A DNA stretch of 64,000 nt from Photobacterium malacitanum (GCF_900185615.1 NZ_FYAK01000001.1:1066809-1130808), one strand, 5' to 3'. Counted from the first letter of the stretch, positions 7,794-18,070 are shown. Translations and numbers: made by a program. Notes: generated by a model from the letters alone, not told the origin.

Positions 7794-9494
7794 ATGCACC
7801 AACACAAAGTAAATTCTGTCACCACCACTATTGGCCGTTCGATGGTGGCCATTCTGTTTTTAGTCTCAGCCACTATTAGCTTAGCGTTGTGTATGTTGGT
7901 TTCGAGCTTAAACGATGCTGCCGCCATAAATACTGCAGGATCATTAAGAATGCAGAGTTATCGGCTGGCATTTGATATCGAAACTCAATCACCATTGCTT
8001 AGTACGCATACTGTGGAGTTTGAACAATCCTTGACATCACCAACGATGAAAACATTGCACCACTGGTATGTTCCTCAGAAAATACAGGATCATTACACTG
8101 AGTTATTGCTCAGTTGGAGAGCTGTACGTTCACAGTTAGATCAGATGGATAAAGATGGCTATTTAACTCAAGTCGCTCCTTTTGTTGAGCGTATCGATCA
8201 ATTTGTATTTGAGTTACAACAATCATCTGAAAATAAATTGCACCTGTTAGCTTTAATCAGTGCGATGGGGTTATTACTTATCTTAATGGTGGTGTTATTT
8301 ACGATTCAATTTACTCAGCGTCAAATAGTCACGCCGCTTAATCAATTAATGGCAGGATGTAAAAAAATAAAGCAGCACCAATTTTCATTAATAATCAATA
8401 ATAACAGTGATAATGAATTGGGTATTCTGGCGCGAACATTTACTCAAATGGCCGCAGATCTAAATAAACTTTATACAGATTTAGAACTGAGCGTTAATGA
8501 AAAAACCCACCGCTTACGCCATGCTAATGAGTCACTACAGGTGCTATATAACTGTTCACAACAGCTATCAGTAAGCCGCCTGACCCACCAGCATTTTCAA
8601 CATATGCTCGAAACGTTAATTGCCATTGATGGTTTAACCGCGGCGAAGCTTATTATTGTAGAACCTAATGACACCACCACTGAAATTACGGTTGGCAACC
8701 ACCACTCAACAGCTTGGCATCAGCAATCATTACTCATTGATGGCGAAATCATGGGTCAACTATGGTGGCAATACCAACTTCCTTGCCCTGATCTTGCTTT
8801 GATTGAAAATATCGCCAATATTATAAGTCGCGGGATTTATTACAATCGCGCGCAAAAGCAAACCGAGCAATTACTATTAATGGAAGAGCGTGCCACCATT
8901 GCCCGTGAACTGCATGATTCACTAGCCCAATCATTATCATATTTAAAAATTCAATTAACACTATTAAAGCGGCAACTGAAGCTCACGCCAGAAGCCAATC
9001 AGCACCAAAGGCAAACAGTACAAACAATTGATGAAGAGTTAGCTAATGCTTATACCCAACTACGTGAATTATTAAGTACATTTAGATTAACCATCAAAGA
9101 AGCCAATTTTAATGAGGCACTTAATCAATTATTGGCACCATTACAACAACAGACATCTGCACAATTTGAAGTTGATAATCAATTACCATCAATGGCTTTA
9201 ATTGCCCATAATCAAGTGCATTTACTGCAAATTATTCGCGAAGCCATACTCAATGCGATCAAGCATGCCAATGCGAGTCATATTAGTGTTAGTTGTCATC
9301 AACAGCAGCAGATGATTAACGTTGAAATAACCGATGATGGAATAGGGTTTGATCCTTCGCAATCAAAACTCAATCACTATGGCTTAAATATCATGCAAGA
9401 ACGGGCTTCATGTTTAAAAGGACAATTAATCATTGATTCCCAAATTGGCAAGGGTAGCCAAGTTAAACTGCAATTTGCATTATCAGAAGGATAA
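7794..9494 (+). CDS. narQ: Nitrate/nitrite sensor histidine kinase NarQ
   Basis: Membrane sensor that phosphorylates NarP in response to nitrate or nitrite. Domains in order: membrane segment 1 (about 17-37); the P-box NTAGSLRMQSYRLAF (46-60), the ligand-binding signature of NarX/NarQ; a periplasmic helical part; membrane segment 2 (about 151-173); HAMP; a central GAF-like part; and a HisKA_3 domain with the phospho-accepting His374 in ARELHDSLAQ; then an ATPase domain. At 566 residues it equals E. coli NarQ. It is divergent from napF and lies 4 bp ahead of narP. Confidence 0.94.
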   Translation: MHQHKVNSVTTTIGRSMVAILFLVSATISLALCMLVSSLNDAAAINTAGSLRMQSYRLAFDIETQSPLLSTHTVEFEQSLTSPTMKTLHHWYVPQKIQDHYTELLLSWRAVRSQLDQMDKDGYLTQVAPFVERIDQFVFELQQSSENKLHLLALISAMGLLLILMVVLFTIQFTQRQIVTPLNQLMAGCKKIKQHQFSLIINNNSDNELGILARTFTQMAADLNKLYTDLELSVNEKTHRLRHANESLQVLYNCSQQLSVSRLTHQHFQHMLETLIAIDGLTAAKLIIVEPNDTTTEITVGNHHSTAWHQQSLLIDGEIMGQLWWQYQLPCPDLALIENIANIISRGIYYNRAQKQTEQLLLMEERATIARELHDSLAQSLSYLKIQLTLLKRQLKLTPEANQHQRQTVQTIDEELANAYTQLRELLSTFRLTIKEANFNEALNQLLAPLQQQTSAQFEVDNQLPSMALIAHNQVHLLQIIREAILNAIKHANASHISVSCHQQQQMINVEITDDGIGFDPSQSKLNHYGLNIMQERASCLKGQLIIDSQIGKGSQVKLQFALSEG

Positions 9495-9498
9495 AAAT

Positions 9499-10125
9499 AT
9501 GTCGGCTTGGAAAGTTATGATCGTCGATGATCATCCGTTAATGCGCAGAGGTATTGGGCAGTTACTCAGTTTTGAAAATGAATTTGATGTTATTGGTGAA
9601 GCCAGCAATGGTAATGAAGCCATTGCGCTTGCCCATAAAATGCCCGTCGATCTAATTTTATTAGACCTCAATATGAAAGGCATGTCAGGTTTAGACACTC
9701 TAATTACATTACGTAATGAAGGGATTGATGCTTGTATTGTGATTCTGACGGTATCCGATAATCATGCAGATATAAAAACACTCATCGATGCTGGTGCTGA
9801 TGGCTATTTACTCAAAGATACCGAGCCTGATGAACTGATTAGGTTATTAAAAACCGCCTTAAACGGAGGCAAAGCATACAGTGAGGTTGTGACTGCTTTT
9901 TTAACTAATAACAGCACTGATAATACCCTTTTCTCAACTCTAACTGATAGAGAAAACCAAATATTACAAGAGGTTGCTAAAGGACATACTAATAGAGTGA
10001 TTGCTGAGTCATTGTTTATTTCAGAAGCAACAGTCAAAGTGCATATGAAAAGCTTATTGCGCAAGTTGCAAGTGAAATCACGCACAGCAGCAACGGTACT
10101 GTATTTACAAACCTTAGGTTACTAA
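9499..10125 (+). CDS. narP: Nitrate/nitrite response regulator NarP
   Basis: LuxR-type response regulator of 208 residues. The receiver domain has the acidic pair in IVDDHP (Asp10, Asp11), the phospho-acceptor Asp56 in LLDLNMKG, and the conserved Lys in YLLKDTEP. The C-terminal HTH runs from LTDRENQILQEVAKG through ATVKVHMKSLLRKL. The start at 9499 is preceded by AGAAGG. It is the partner of the upstream NarQ, and the TACCCCT heptamers before napF are its likely target. Confidence 0.93.
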   Translation: MSAWKVMIVDDHPLMRRGIGQLLSFENEFDVIGEASNGNEAIALAHKMPVDLILLDLNMKGMSGLDTLITLRNEGIDACIVILTVSDNHADIKTLIDAGADGYLLKDTEPDELIRLLKTALNGGKAYSEVVTAFLTNNSTDNTLFSTLTDRENQILQEVAKGHTNRVIAESLFISEATVKVHMKSLLRKLQVKSRTAATVLYLQTLGY

Positions 10126-10171
10126 CATTAGCTTACTAGCATTAGGCTACGATTAGATCATCTACTTGCTA

Positions 10172-10205
10172 TAAAAAACCGCAGCGTGAATAAACACCTG
10201 CGGTT
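10172..10205 (-). terminator. Terminator between narP and the HTH gene
   Basis: AACCGCAG at 10177-10184 pairs with CTGCGGTT at 10198-10205. The T run follows on the minus strand, so it mainly ends the convergent HTH gene, though the hairpin also sits 50 bp past narP. Confidence 0.65.
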
Positions 10206-10231
10206 GATAATGCTAACATGATTAGGGTGAA

Positions 10232-10513
10232 TTACACCGCTAAAGATGCCATTAAATCCTGCTCTCTCGACTCGACCCACTGCAAATCAAACGGTCCCCA
10301 GTCACTTAATTTATAATAGCCATCATTATGACGACGCCCATCTTGAATAAAAGTCAATTCAATACCTAAGCCTGGTAGGGCTTTTAATACATCTTGAATC
10401 GTCCGTCGTGGCCAACCTGTTTGTTCAATTAAACGAGGAACATTAGGGCGTTCGGTGTGTTCAACAAGTAATGCCAAATAAAGTCTGCGGGCAAAAACTG
10501 GATTCAGTTCCAT
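10232..10513 (-). CDS. Winged helix-turn-helix protein (HTH_43-like)
   Basis: A 93-residue putative DNA-binding protein. RPNVPRLIEQTGWPRRTIQD looks like a helix-turn-helix, and ELTFIQDGRRHNDGYYKLSDWG like the wing of a winged-helix fold. I associate it with the small gammaproteobacterial HTH_43 family, with moderate confidence. An upstream in-frame ATG at 10525 exists, but the GGAGG it contains is the ribosome site for ATG 10513. Its targets are unknown; it is monocistronic. Confidence 0.65.
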   Translation of the reverse strand: MELNPVFARRLYLALLVEHTERPNVPRLIEQTGWPRRTIQDVLKALPGLGIELTFIQDGRRHNDGYYKLSDWGPFDLQWVESREQDLMASLAV

Positions 10514-10757
10514 TGGGGCCTCCATAATATACTGTGTCTATTATTGCCCGTTCTCAAATGAGGATGTTGCGTTTGATCAACGAGGTCAGTGGTTTAATGG
10601 CTATCTATCATAATAAAAGCGAGTTTGATCTCATTTTTATGAAAACTATCGTCATAAACAATAATGCAAAATCATCACCAACAAAGTGTAACTGTTGCGA
10701 TAAGCTTGTAATCTCGCTATAAAAGATAATTAATTTATTATAAAAAGTCAGCCAAAT

Positions 10758-11111
10758 ATGAACACAATTGCTTACGGTATAAAAAACTGCGACACCATCA
10801 AAAAAATGAAACACTGGCTCGCAGCCGAAAATATTGATTATAAATTTCATGACTACCGTGTCGATGGTATCGATCTTAGCTTGCTAGAAACCTTTGAAGC
10901 GGCGTTAGGCTGGGAAGCGATGGTCAATAAACGCGGGACGACTTTCCGCCAATTAACGGCTGAACAAAAAGCGAACCTCAACCGTGAAACCGCATTGCAA
11001 TTAATGCTAGAGCAACCTGCAATGATAAAGCGACCATTATTACAACATAATAACCATTACTACTTAGGCTTTAAACCTGACCAATATCAGGCTATTTTTC
11101 TTACTAAATAA
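10758..11111 (+). CDS. yffB: ArsC/Spx-family protein YffB
   Basis: A 117-residue thioredoxin-fold protein of the ArsC/Spx superfamily. One N-terminal cysteine in [11 protein letters not shown] takes the place of the catalytic Cys; the rest ([13 protein letters not shown], then [10 protein letters not shown] and MIKRPLL) follows the YffB pattern. The true substrate is not known; the arsenate reductase name is by superfamily only. It lies 13 bp ahead of dapE, the same pairing as in E. coli. Confidence 0.85.
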   Translation: MNTIAYGIKNCDTIKKMKHWLAAENIDYKFHDYRVDGIDLSLLETFEAALGWEAMVNKRGTTFRQLTAEQKANLNRETALQLMLEQPAMIKRPLLQHNNHYYLGFKPDQYQAIFLTK

Positions 11112-11124
11112 CAAGGATACAAGG

Positions 11125-12255
11125 ATGTCTGACAGTCCCGTTATTGCACTTGCAAAAGATCTTATAAGCCGCCCTTCAGTCACTCCTGAAGATGCGGGTT
11201 GCCAAGCGTTAATGATCGAACGTCTACAAGCGCTAGGATTCACAATTGAAACAATGGTATTTGAAGATACCACCAACCTATGGGCTCGTCGTGGTAACCA
11301 AGCTCCGCTATTTGTGTTTGCAGGCCATACTGATGTCGTTCCTTCTGGACCTGCAGAACAATGGCATACGCCGCCTTTTGAACCAACCATTGTTGATGGC
11401 TACTTACACGGACGTGGTGCCGCAGATATGAAAGGTTCACTGGCATGTATGGTGGTGGCGATTGAACGCTTTATTGCTCAGAACCCTCATAATAATGGCT
11501 CAATTGCACTGCTCATTACCTCTGATGAAGAAGGGCCTTTCATTAATGGTACCACGCGAGTCATCGACACCTTAGAAGCACGTAATGAAAAAATAGATAT
11601 GTGTATTGTCGGTGAGCCATCAAGCACCGCGACTATCGGGGATATTGTTAAAAATGGCCGTCGCGGCTCAATCACTGGCGATCTCATTGTTAAAGGTATT
11701 CAAGGTCATGTTGCCTACCCACATTTAGCCAATAACCCGATCCATCAAGCACTGCCTGCTTTAGCCGAACTTGCAGCTACCCATTGGGATAATGGTAATG
11801 ATTTCTTTCCACCAACAAGCTTTCAAATTCCCAATATTGCTGCAGGAACTGGCGCATCAAATGTCATTCCGGGTCAATTTGAAGTCCAATTTAATTTCCG
11901 CTTCAGCACAGAATTAACGGATGCCGATATTAAACGTCGTGTGCACGCAATATTGGATGCTCATCAACTAGAATACGATTTAAAATGGACTCTCAGTGGT
12001 CATCCATTCTTAACCGATAGTGGCACCTTGGTTGATGCGGTAGTCGCTGCTATTACCGACATCAACCACACTCCGCCGCAACTGCTCACCACAGGTGGTA
12101 CCTCTGATGGTCGATTTATTGCTCGCACTGGTGCACAAGTTGTTGAGCTTGGACCGGTCAATGCCACCATTCACAAAGTTAATGAATGTGTGAAAGTCGC
12201 CGATCTTGAAACGCTAACCGATATGTATCAGCAGATCCTCCACAACGTTTTATAA
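11125..12255 (+). CDS. dapE: Succinyl-diaminopimelate desuccinylase
   Basis: Releases succinate from N-succinyl-LL-diaminopimelate in lysine and peptidoglycan precursor synthesis. It is an M20-family dizinc enzyme; visible metal and catalytic residues are His68 and Asp70 (AGHTDVV), Asp101 (GAADMKGS) and the Glu pair at 135-136 (SDEEGP). The 376-residue length is normal. It is preceded by AAGGA and forms an operon with yffB; the DUF2897 and Nudix genes follow after about 200 bp. Confidence 0.97.
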   Translation: MSDSPVIALAKDLISRPSVTPEDAGCQALMIERLQALGFTIETMVFEDTTNLWARRGNQAPLFVFAGHTDVVPSGPAEQWHTPPFEPTIVDGYLHGRGAADMKGSLACMVVAIERFIAQNPHNNGSIALLITSDEEGPFINGTTRVIDTLEARNEKIDMCIVGEPSSTATIGDIVKNGRRGSITGDLIVKGIQGHVAYPHLANNPIHQALPALAELAATHWDNGNDFFPPTSFQIPNIAAGTGASNVIPGQFEVQFNFRFSTELTDADIKRRVHAILDAHQLEYDLKWTLSGHPFLTDSGTLVDAVVAAITDINHTPPQLLTTGGTSDGRFIARTGAQVVELGPVNATIHKVNECVKVADLETLTDMYQQILHNVL

Positions 12256-12282
12256 TTACCGCTCCGTTTATCTATTATTAAC

Positions 12283-12309
12283 GCTGTTCAGGTTTGATGA
12301 CTGAACAGC
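12283..12309 (+). repeat. Perfect 9-bp hairpin after dapE
   Basis: GCTGTTCAG and CTGAACAGC flank a 9-nt loop, 28 bp past the dapE stop. There is no T run, so it is not a standard intrinsic terminator. It may be a 3' stabilising or processing hairpin. Confidence 0.5.
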
Positions 12310-12460
12310 TAATCATGCGATCTTTGATAGCTAATTATGCATTGCTGTAATGATGAACTCATCGCAGCCAATCACTATTATTGGTATGCTATTTATTCTG
12401 TGGTCATTATTTATTAATGGTACTTGATAGATTAAATCGAGATTATCGTGTGAGGTGAAT

Positions 12461-12673
12461 ATGGAATGGTTTTTTAATCCTTGGGTTATCTGTGTGATTA
12501 TTATTGCAGTGATCGCCAGTAATATTGCCGCTTTAAAGTACACTGCTTATATGCGAACAGGACTTAAAAAAAGACAACCACCATCCACATCACTCGATGA
12601 TCCTCAATCATCACCCACGACAAATACTCATCACTCTGACACCAGCAACCACTCGCAGGATAAAAATGACTGA
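12461..12673 (+). CDS. DUF2897 small membrane protein
   Basis: A 70-residue protein with one N-terminal membrane segment (WFFNPWVICVIIIAVIASNI) followed by ALKYTAYMRTG and a polar Ser/Asp/His-rich tail. The first part fits DUF2897, and its place behind dapE recalls the unrelated-looking YpfN of E. coli. ATG 12461 has GAGG at good spacing; an upstream GTG at 12455 is possible. Its last eight bases overlap the start of the Nudix gene. Confidence 0.7.
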   Translation: MEWFFNPWVICVIIIAVIASNIAALKYTAYMRTGLKKRQPPSTSLDDPQSSPTTNTHHSDTSNHSQDKND

Positions 12674-13208
12674 TATAAAAACATTAGATAGCCATATTGT
12701 TTATCAAAATAAATGGATGACAGTACGAGAAGATAAAATCCAGCGTCAAAGTGGTGCCCAAGGCATTTATGGCGTGGTCGAAAAACCTGATTGTGCGGCA
12801 ATTTTGGCGATTGATAATGGTTGTATTCATTTAGTACAACAGTTTCGCTATAGCATTAAGCAACGCTGTTGGGAGATTCCACAAGGTGCTTGGGAAGCTA
12901 ATCCTAACGCAGATCATCTCGATCTTGCCAAAGGCGAACTACAAGAAGAAACGGGCTTAGTGGCTGATAAAATGACCTACTTAGGTAGCCAATTTATTGC
13001 TTATGGTTTTTTAAATCAGACCTGCCATATCTACTTAGCAACACAATTACATTCCGCGCCACAACAGCAACGAGATCTCGAAGAAGAAGATTTAATTAGC
13101 CAATCTTTTACCATTGCGGAGTTTGAAGCAATGATCATCAACGGTGAATTAAAAGATAGTGTGACGATTGCGGCTTATGGACTTGCAAAATTAAAACAAG
13201 CAATCTAA
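12666..13208 (+). CDS. Nudix hydrolase
   Basis: A 180-residue Nudix protein. The Nudix helix is KGELQEETGLVAD, preceded by WEIPQGAWE, where the usual REL reads GEL; the metal-binding ELxEE part is intact. The PQG(A/S)WE...GELxEETG layout is typical of one Nudix subfamily, so I do not take the Arg to Gly change as inactivating. The substrate cannot be read from the sequence; ADP-ribose-like dinucleotides are common for such proteins. It starts inside the DUF2897 gene (8-bp overlap), so the two are translationally coupled. Confidence 0.85.
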   Translation: MTDIKTLDSHIVYQNKWMTVREDKIQRQSGAQGIYGVVEKPDCAAILAIDNGCIHLVQQFRYSIKQRCWEIPQGAWEANPNADHLDLAKGELQEETGLVADKMTYLGSQFIAYGFLNQTCHIYLATQLHSAPQQQRDLEEEDLISQSFTIAEFEAMIINGELKDSVTIAAYGLAKLKQAI

Positions 13209-13234
13209 GTACTAAAACGCTAATCTAAACCAAT

Positions 13235-13266
13235 AAAAAAGCTGCCATTTTAGTGGCAGCTTTTTT
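13235..13266. terminator. Bidirectional terminator between Nudix gene and proA
   Basis: GCTGCCA at 13241-13247 pairs with TGGCAGC at 13254-13260, flanked by an A run on the left and a T run on the right. It serves the convergent Nudix and proA genes. Confidence 0.88.
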
Positions 13267-13310
13267 GATGGGGATTATCTTTTCATTTGCATTGCAGTGC
13301 AGTTTAATTA

Positions 13311-14567
13311 CTACGAACGGCTTAAGTAATCTGCCACACCCACCCACTTGTAACTGGTTAGCTCTTCTAACCCCATTGGGCCTCGAGCATGCAGTTTCTG
13401 AGTTGATACCGCCACTTCAGCACCTAAGCCAAATTGTGCGCCATCAGTAAACCGAGTTGAGGCATTAACGTATACCGCAGCAGATCCAGCAGCATTAACA
13501 AATCGCTCAGCAGCTTGTAGATTATTGGTTAAGATCGAATCTGAGTGACTAGCATTATGTTTACGCATATGAAAAATGGCTTCATCAACATCGGCAACGA
13601 CTTTTACGCCTAAGGTATAACTTAGCCATTCGGTATCAAAATCACCTGCTTCAGCTTTTCGTAACAAGCTTGCTTTACCTTCCAATAAGCTAAACGCAGT
13701 ATCATCAGCAACTAATGTTACTTTAGCCTTATTCATACGCTCAACTAAACGCGATAAGAAAGTCGCAGCAATGTTCTCATTCACTAATAACGTATCTAAT
13801 GAATTACATGCAGAAGGACGTTGCACCTTAGCATTTTCAACTACGTCTAATGAGCGTGATAAATCAGCACTGTCATCAACATACATGTGGCTAATACCAA
13901 AACCACCAATAATTACCGGAATAGTGCTGTTTTCTTTACACATTTGGTGCAAACCCGCACCGCCACGTGGAATGATCATATCAACATATTGATCAAGTTT
14001 TAGCAGCTGTGATACGTATTCACGATCAGGCTGTTCAATATATTGTACTGATGCCGCTGGTAAACCTGCTTTTGCTAATGCAGCCTGAATAACCTTAACT
14101 AACGCCATATTTGAATGGAAGGTTTCACGGCCGCCACGCAAAATGCTTGCATTACCGGTTTTAAGACATAGCGCTGCAATATCAATGGTTACATTAGGAC
14201 GAGCTTCATAAATTACTCCCACCACACCTAATGGCACTCGACGACGGCTTAAGCGCATACCGTTTTCTAGCACTCGGCTATCAAGCTCAGCACCAACAGG
14301 ATCTTGTAAATTAATCACGTTGCGTACATCACTGGCAATGGCACTGATGCGTGCTTCATTAAGTAATAAACGGTCAATCAATGCTTCAGACATACCGCTT
14401 GCAATCGCGGCATCAATATCTTGTTTGTTAGCGGCAAGAATTGCCACTTGATTAGCTTCTAGTTCATCAGCAATAATCGCCAACGCAGTATTTTTTACAG
14501 CTGTAGCAGTGGTGGCTAATTCAAACGCAGCCAGTTGTGCTGCTTGTCCCATTATTTCAAGATTCAC
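13311..14567 (-). CDS. proA: Gamma-glutamyl phosphate reductase
   Basis: Second enzyme of proline synthesis; reduces gamma-glutamyl phosphate to glutamate semialdehyde with NADPH. The 418-residue protein is of the aldehyde dehydrogenase superfamily; [19 protein letters not shown], the catalytic Cys region [15 protein letters not shown] and the C-terminal [16 protein letters not shown] are conserved landmarks. Translation begins at GTG 14567 with AAGGA six bases upstream. It lies 65 bp downstream of proB in the usual proBA order. Confidence 0.97.
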   Translation of the reverse strand: MNLEIMGQAAQLAAFELATTATAVKNTALAIIADELEANQVAILAANKQDIDAAIASGMSEALIDRLLLNEARISAIASDVRNVINLQDPVGAELDSRVLENGMRLSRRRVPLGVVGVIYEARPNVTIDIAALCLKTGNASILRGGRETFHSNMALVKVIQAALAKAGLPAASVQYIEQPDREYVSQLLKLDQYVDMIIPRGGAGLHQMCKENSTIPVIIGGFGISHMYVDDSADLSRSLDVVENAKVQRPSACNSLDTLLVNENIAATFLSRLVERMNKAKVTLVADDTAFSLLEGKASLLRKAEAGDFDTEWLSYTLGVKVVADVDEAIFHMRKHNASHSDSILTNNLQAAERFVNAAGSAAVYVNASTRFTDGAQFGLGAEVAVSTQKLHARGPMGLEELTSYKWVGVADYLSRS

Positions 14568-14632
14568 AGTAATTCCTTTCTTAAATTAAATGCACTCAAT
14601 GAGTCAGTTATCAATGTAACTGACCACTGCTA

Positions 14633-15787
14633 TTAAATAACAACCATATCATCGCGATGGATTGCAGCATGACCATACTCATAGCCTAAAACCTGATGAA
14701 TATCATGGCTGTGCTTACCGGCAATTTTAGTCATATCATCACTTGAGTAACGGCTAATACCACGTGCGAGTAAGACATTATTACTATCAAAAATTCGAAC
14801 GACTTCACCACGTTCAAACGATCCTTTTACCTGCGTAATACCTTTAGCAAGTAAACTGCTGCCTTTTTGTTGTACCGCAATCACAGCACCATTATCAATT
14901 ACAATATCCCCAGCTGGCGGAGGCCCGGCAAGGATCCATTGTTTACGCCCTTCAAGCGATGACTTTAGTGGCAGAAAACGCGTACCGACAGCTTTGCCTG
15001 CCGCCAGATCAACAATCACGTCAACGCGACGTCCAGCAGCAATAATCACTTCAATACCTGCACGACAAGCAACTTCTGCTGCTTGTAATTTGGTTGCCAT
15101 ACCACCGGTGCCTAAACCACCAACAGTGCCACCAGCTAATTTACGTAATTTATCATCAATGGTAGCGACTTCATGAATCAACTCCGCATTTGGATTACTA
15201 CGCGGATCGGCGGTAAATAATCCCGCCTGATCGGTCATCAGTAGTAACTTATCAGCACCACCTAAAATACCCACTAATGCAGAAAGGTTATCGTTATCAC
15301 CAACTTTAATTTCTGTGGTAGCAACGGCATCGTTCTCGTTTACAACAGGCACGATACCATTATCTAATAGCGCTACTAACATATCGCGCGCATTTAGATA
15401 ACGTTCACGATCGTGTAAATCTGCGCGAGTTAATAACATTTGACCAATGTTGATCCCATAGATACCAAACAAGGTTTCCCACTCTTGAATTAAACGCCCT
15501 TGACCAACAGCAGCAAGCAGTTGCTTACTTGCCATGGTTTTGGGTAGTTCGGGGTAACCTAAATGCTCACGACCAGCAGCAATCGCGCCAGAAGTAACAA
15601 TGATAATTTTATGGCCTTGACTACGTAACATAGCGCATTGACGCACTAACTCAACCATGTGGGCACGATCGAGTTTTAATGTACCACCAGTGAGTACACT
15701 AGTACCTAGTTTGACGACGATAGTATGGGTTGCAGCAGCGGCAGCAACGTCTTGCTTTTGAGCATTAGATTTTTTTGAATCAGCCAT
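14633..15787 (-). CDS. proB: Glutamate 5-kinase
   Basis: First enzyme of proline synthesis, phosphorylating glutamate; in other bacteria it is feedback-inhibited by proline. An amino-acid kinase domain ([12 protein letters not shown] to about residue 275; [11 protein letters not shown] binding segment) is followed by a PUA domain ([16 protein letters not shown]). The chosen ATG at 15787 gives 384 residues, about 17 longer than E. coli ProB, because of an N-terminal extension [19 protein letters not shown]. No start closer to the kinase domain is seen. The ribosome site is weak. Confidence 0.95.
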   Translation of the reverse strand: MADSKKSNAQKQDVAAAAATHTIVVKLGTSVLTGGTLKLDRAHMVELVRQCAMLRSQGHKIIIVTSGAIAAGREHLGYPELPKTMASKQLLAAVGQGRLIQEWETLFGIYGINIGQMLLTRADLHDRERYLNARDMLVALLDNGIVPVVNENDAVATTEIKVGDNDNLSALVGILGGADKLLLMTDQAGLFTADPRSNPNAELIHEVATIDDKLRKLAGGTVGGLGTGGMATKLQAAEVACRAGIEVIIAAGRRVDVIVDLAAGKAVGTRFLPLKSSLEGRKQWILAGPPPAGDIVIDNGAVIAVQQKGSSLLAKGITQVKGSFERGEVVRIFDSNNVLLARGISRYSSDDMTKIAGKHSHDIHQVLGYEYGHAAIHRDDMVVI

Positions 15788-16035
15788 GAGATCAAACAAT
15801 AGATTGAAATAATAAATGTTCTTTGTTGTATCAATCCCTATCGAAAAGCACAAGAAAAAAACAATGACAAAATCAATATTAGCGGGCTTTCGTGGCTTGT
15901 TTGGGCATTAATTGCCATAAATAAGAGTGATGACACCACATGGCAACATAATAAATGCATATTTATGATGATTTCATAAAATCGCAATGTAATGTCACCT
16001 GTGGTGATAGTCTAACTTTTCAGCCAATATTAAGA

Positions 16036-16458
16036 TTACTTAATGGACAATTCAGCCAGCGGAGTTTGGGTTAATGTTGCGGCAGGGATCAGTGTCAATT
16101 GACATTCATCAACGATAAAAGGTGTCAATTTAGGGTAGAAATCAACCAATGTTTTTAATACTGCATCATGATGTTTAGCCGGTAATTTACCATTCACCCA
16201 CTCACCCGTAGCATTATAGCGACCAAAATCATACTCATATTCATAGCCAGTATCTGTCGCAGTCATCACCAACCACCAACCCCAAAACTCTCGTTGCTCA
16301 GGATCTTTTTCTGCATTAACACAGCTTGCTAAGCAGTCAAAAAAGAATCGTTGCGGTTGTGATTTTTTTTCACGAAGATAAGGACCAATTGCGGTCAATT
16401 TAGACATTAAACGTCCATGTGGTGGAAAAATTGTTGCTGTTGTCATTGTATTATCCAT
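16036..16458 (-). CDS. crl: Sigma factor-binding protein Crl
   Basis: Small cytoplasmic protein that in enterobacteria binds sigma-S and favours its holoenzyme. The 140 residues match the family along the length, including GRLMSKLTAIGPYLRE, RFFFDCLASCVN and REFWGWWL. ATG 16446 is an alternative start with a slightly better upstream purine stretch. The order proBA-crl-frsA-gpt is the same as in E. coli except that phoE is absent. Confidence 0.93.
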   Translation of the reverse strand: MDNTMTTATIFPPHGRLMSKLTAIGPYLREKKSQPQRFFFDCLASCVNAEKDPEQREFWGWWLVMTATDTGYEYEYDFGRYNATGEWVNGKLPAKHHDAVLKTLVDFYPKLTPFIVDECQLTLIPAATLTQTPLAELSIK

Positions 16459-16634
16459 CCATAGTCAGCGGTATTTGATACACAAGTAAGACTTACTGTC
16501 CTGTCATTATCTATGTCGACGTAACAATTCGCTCAACATAATAATAATTTCTTATAGTATGGATAAATTTTAACAAAATAACAAACCATAACAGTTAATT
16601 TTGCTAACAATATCATGACAATATATTTTTTCTA

Positions 16635-16667
16635 TAAAAAACGGAATCACACTATGGTGCAATTCCG
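16635..16667 (-). terminator. Terminator after frsA
   Basis: CGGAAT-CAC at 16642-16650 pairs with GTG-ATTCCG at 16657-16667 with one bulge, and the minus strand continues in T. It is 35 bp past the frsA stop. Confidence 0.75.
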
Positions 16668-16700
16668 CTAATAAATGATGGCTATTGCTCAGGGTAATAA

Positions 16701-17963
16701 TTACTGCATTTTATCATCGAGCCATTTAACGACTTCTGTCATTACGCGATGATAGCCATCATAAATTGGTTTCTCAGGTAACGTCATCGCCTTACCGCCA
16801 TAACTTGATAAGGCAATCAGCTGATTATCCATTTCAGGGCAAATAGGATCGTTTTTAAGTCCAATACCTAACATCGGAATATCCACTCGACGGCGACCTA
16901 AAATACCTTGGTTTTTTAATGACCATGCGGGTAAATGCGATTTAATACTGGCTTCTGCTTGGCCATTTTTGCCCATTCGAGACGCTAGAACATCGAGATA
17001 CATACGTGGCATTTGATCTAACAGTTTAGGTTGAGTAAGAAAGCTATTGATTGCGCCACCAATACTGACACAGGTTTTTAAGCGCGTTGGCTCCATAAAT
17101 CCAAGTCGAATCGCAGCATTACCTCCCATTCGTAATCCCACCATCGCAACGTTGCGGTTATCAACCCACGGTACATCTCGAATTTGTTGTAATAGTGCTT
17201 GGTGTAAACGACTGGTATCTTCGGTTAAATTCCAACGATCACTATGACCAACAGATGGCATATCTAAGGTCACCATTGCATACCCAGCAGGGCCTAAGTA
17301 ATCTTTATATAACCGCCACAGATCACTTTGCAACGTCGCTAAGCCACCACTAACAATTACTGTAGGTAATAATTTATCGGTACGTGGCAGATGAATGAAG
17401 GCCTCAAAGGTCTTATTTTCATATTTAACATCAATTTTACGCATATCATGTGGACGTAGATCAATCGCCTCACGGTAACTTTGATTGGCTTGTAATTCGG
17501 CCTGATCAGCCAATTGATCACCTTTTATATAAGGATATGCAGCAATACTGTAATGAGTACTGGCTTTTAACAATAATTCTGATGCTATTAACTTATCGCC
17601 ATTATTAGCAGCTATACGGGCTAATTGCTGATAACTAGACGCTAATTGTGACCACTCATAAGTCCAGTTACCCGGACGATAACCAATAACTGTATCTAAT
17701 AAATGTGCTGTTGTACGAGGAGCATCTGAAGCAGCTATCCGTGCTAAAACCGCTTCTTGCTCAATCGGATCAACACCTTGCCATATCCACTGTGGACGCC
17801 GTAAAACACGATACCAACCAAGCTGACTTTCACCATCAAGTGCATTATTTACATCACCACTACGAACATGTGCAATTTTTACAATATTTGAGGTTTCTTT
17901 GCTGGTTTGGCGAGGTGCAAATAGCTTCTCTGATAGATTTTGTTTTGATGATTGTTCGGACAC
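16701..17963 (-). CDS. frsA: FrsA, alpha/beta-hydrolase-fold protein
   Basis: A 420-residue FrsA-family protein, named in E. coli for binding EIIA-Glc (fermentation/respiration switch). The N-terminal part holds SEKLFAPRQTSKET, TVIGYRPGNWTYEW and AAYPYIKGDQL; the C-terminal half has the alpha/beta-hydrolase fold (TVIVSGGL, LDMPSVGHSD). At the nucleophile elbow the sequence is GLRMGG, without serine, as in the E. coli protein (GFRFGA). GTG 17963 is chosen since GGAGG lies five bases before it. A decarboxylase activity has been reported for a Vibrio homologue and disputed. Confidence 0.92.
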   Translation of the reverse strand: MSEQSSKQNLSEKLFAPRQTSKETSNIVKIAHVRSGDVNNALDGESQLGWYRVLRRPQWIWQGVDPIEQEAVLARIAASDAPRTTAHLLDTVIGYRPGNWTYEWSQLASSYQQLARIAANNGDKLIASELLLKASTHYSIAAYPYIKGDQLADQAELQANQSYREAIDLRPHDMRKIDVKYENKTFEAFIHLPRTDKLLPTVIVSGGLATLQSDLWRLYKDYLGPAGYAMVTLDMPSVGHSDRWNLTEDTSRLHQALLQQIRDVPWVDNRNVAMVGLRMGGNAAIRLGFMEPTRLKTCVSIGGAINSFLTQPKLLDQMPRMYLDVLASRMGKNGQAEASIKSHLPAWSLKNQGILGRRRVDIPMLGIGLKNDPICPEMDNQLIALSSYGGKAMTLPEKPIYDGYHRVMTEVVKWLDDKMQ

Positions 17964-18041
17964 GGCATCCTCCAACGTATAACACATATTTTAATAGACT
18001 TAGATAATATACCTAAACCACTCTCAATAACTAAAATCTAT

Positions 18042-18070
18042 AAAAAAAGACGCCAACAAGGTGGCGTCTT
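18042..18070 (-). terminator. Terminator after gpt
   Basis: AAGACGCC at 18047-18054 pairs with GGCGTCTT at 18063-18070. The minus strand runs on into seven T. It is 75 bp beyond the gpt stop. Confidence 0.85.

Noticed and set aside
10534..10722. Plus-strand 62-codon ORF upstream of yffB
   Set aside because: GTG start without a ribosome site, overlapping the promoter area of the HTH gene; composition does not look like a protein family I know.
12331..12543. Minus-strand ORF opposite the DUF2897 gene
   Set aside because: It is antisense to a gene with a good ribosome site and matches no family.
12692..13000. Nudix box with Gly in place of the conserved Arg, suggesting a dead enzyme
   Set aside because: The GELxEETG form is common in this Nudix subfamily and the metal-binding glutamates are intact.
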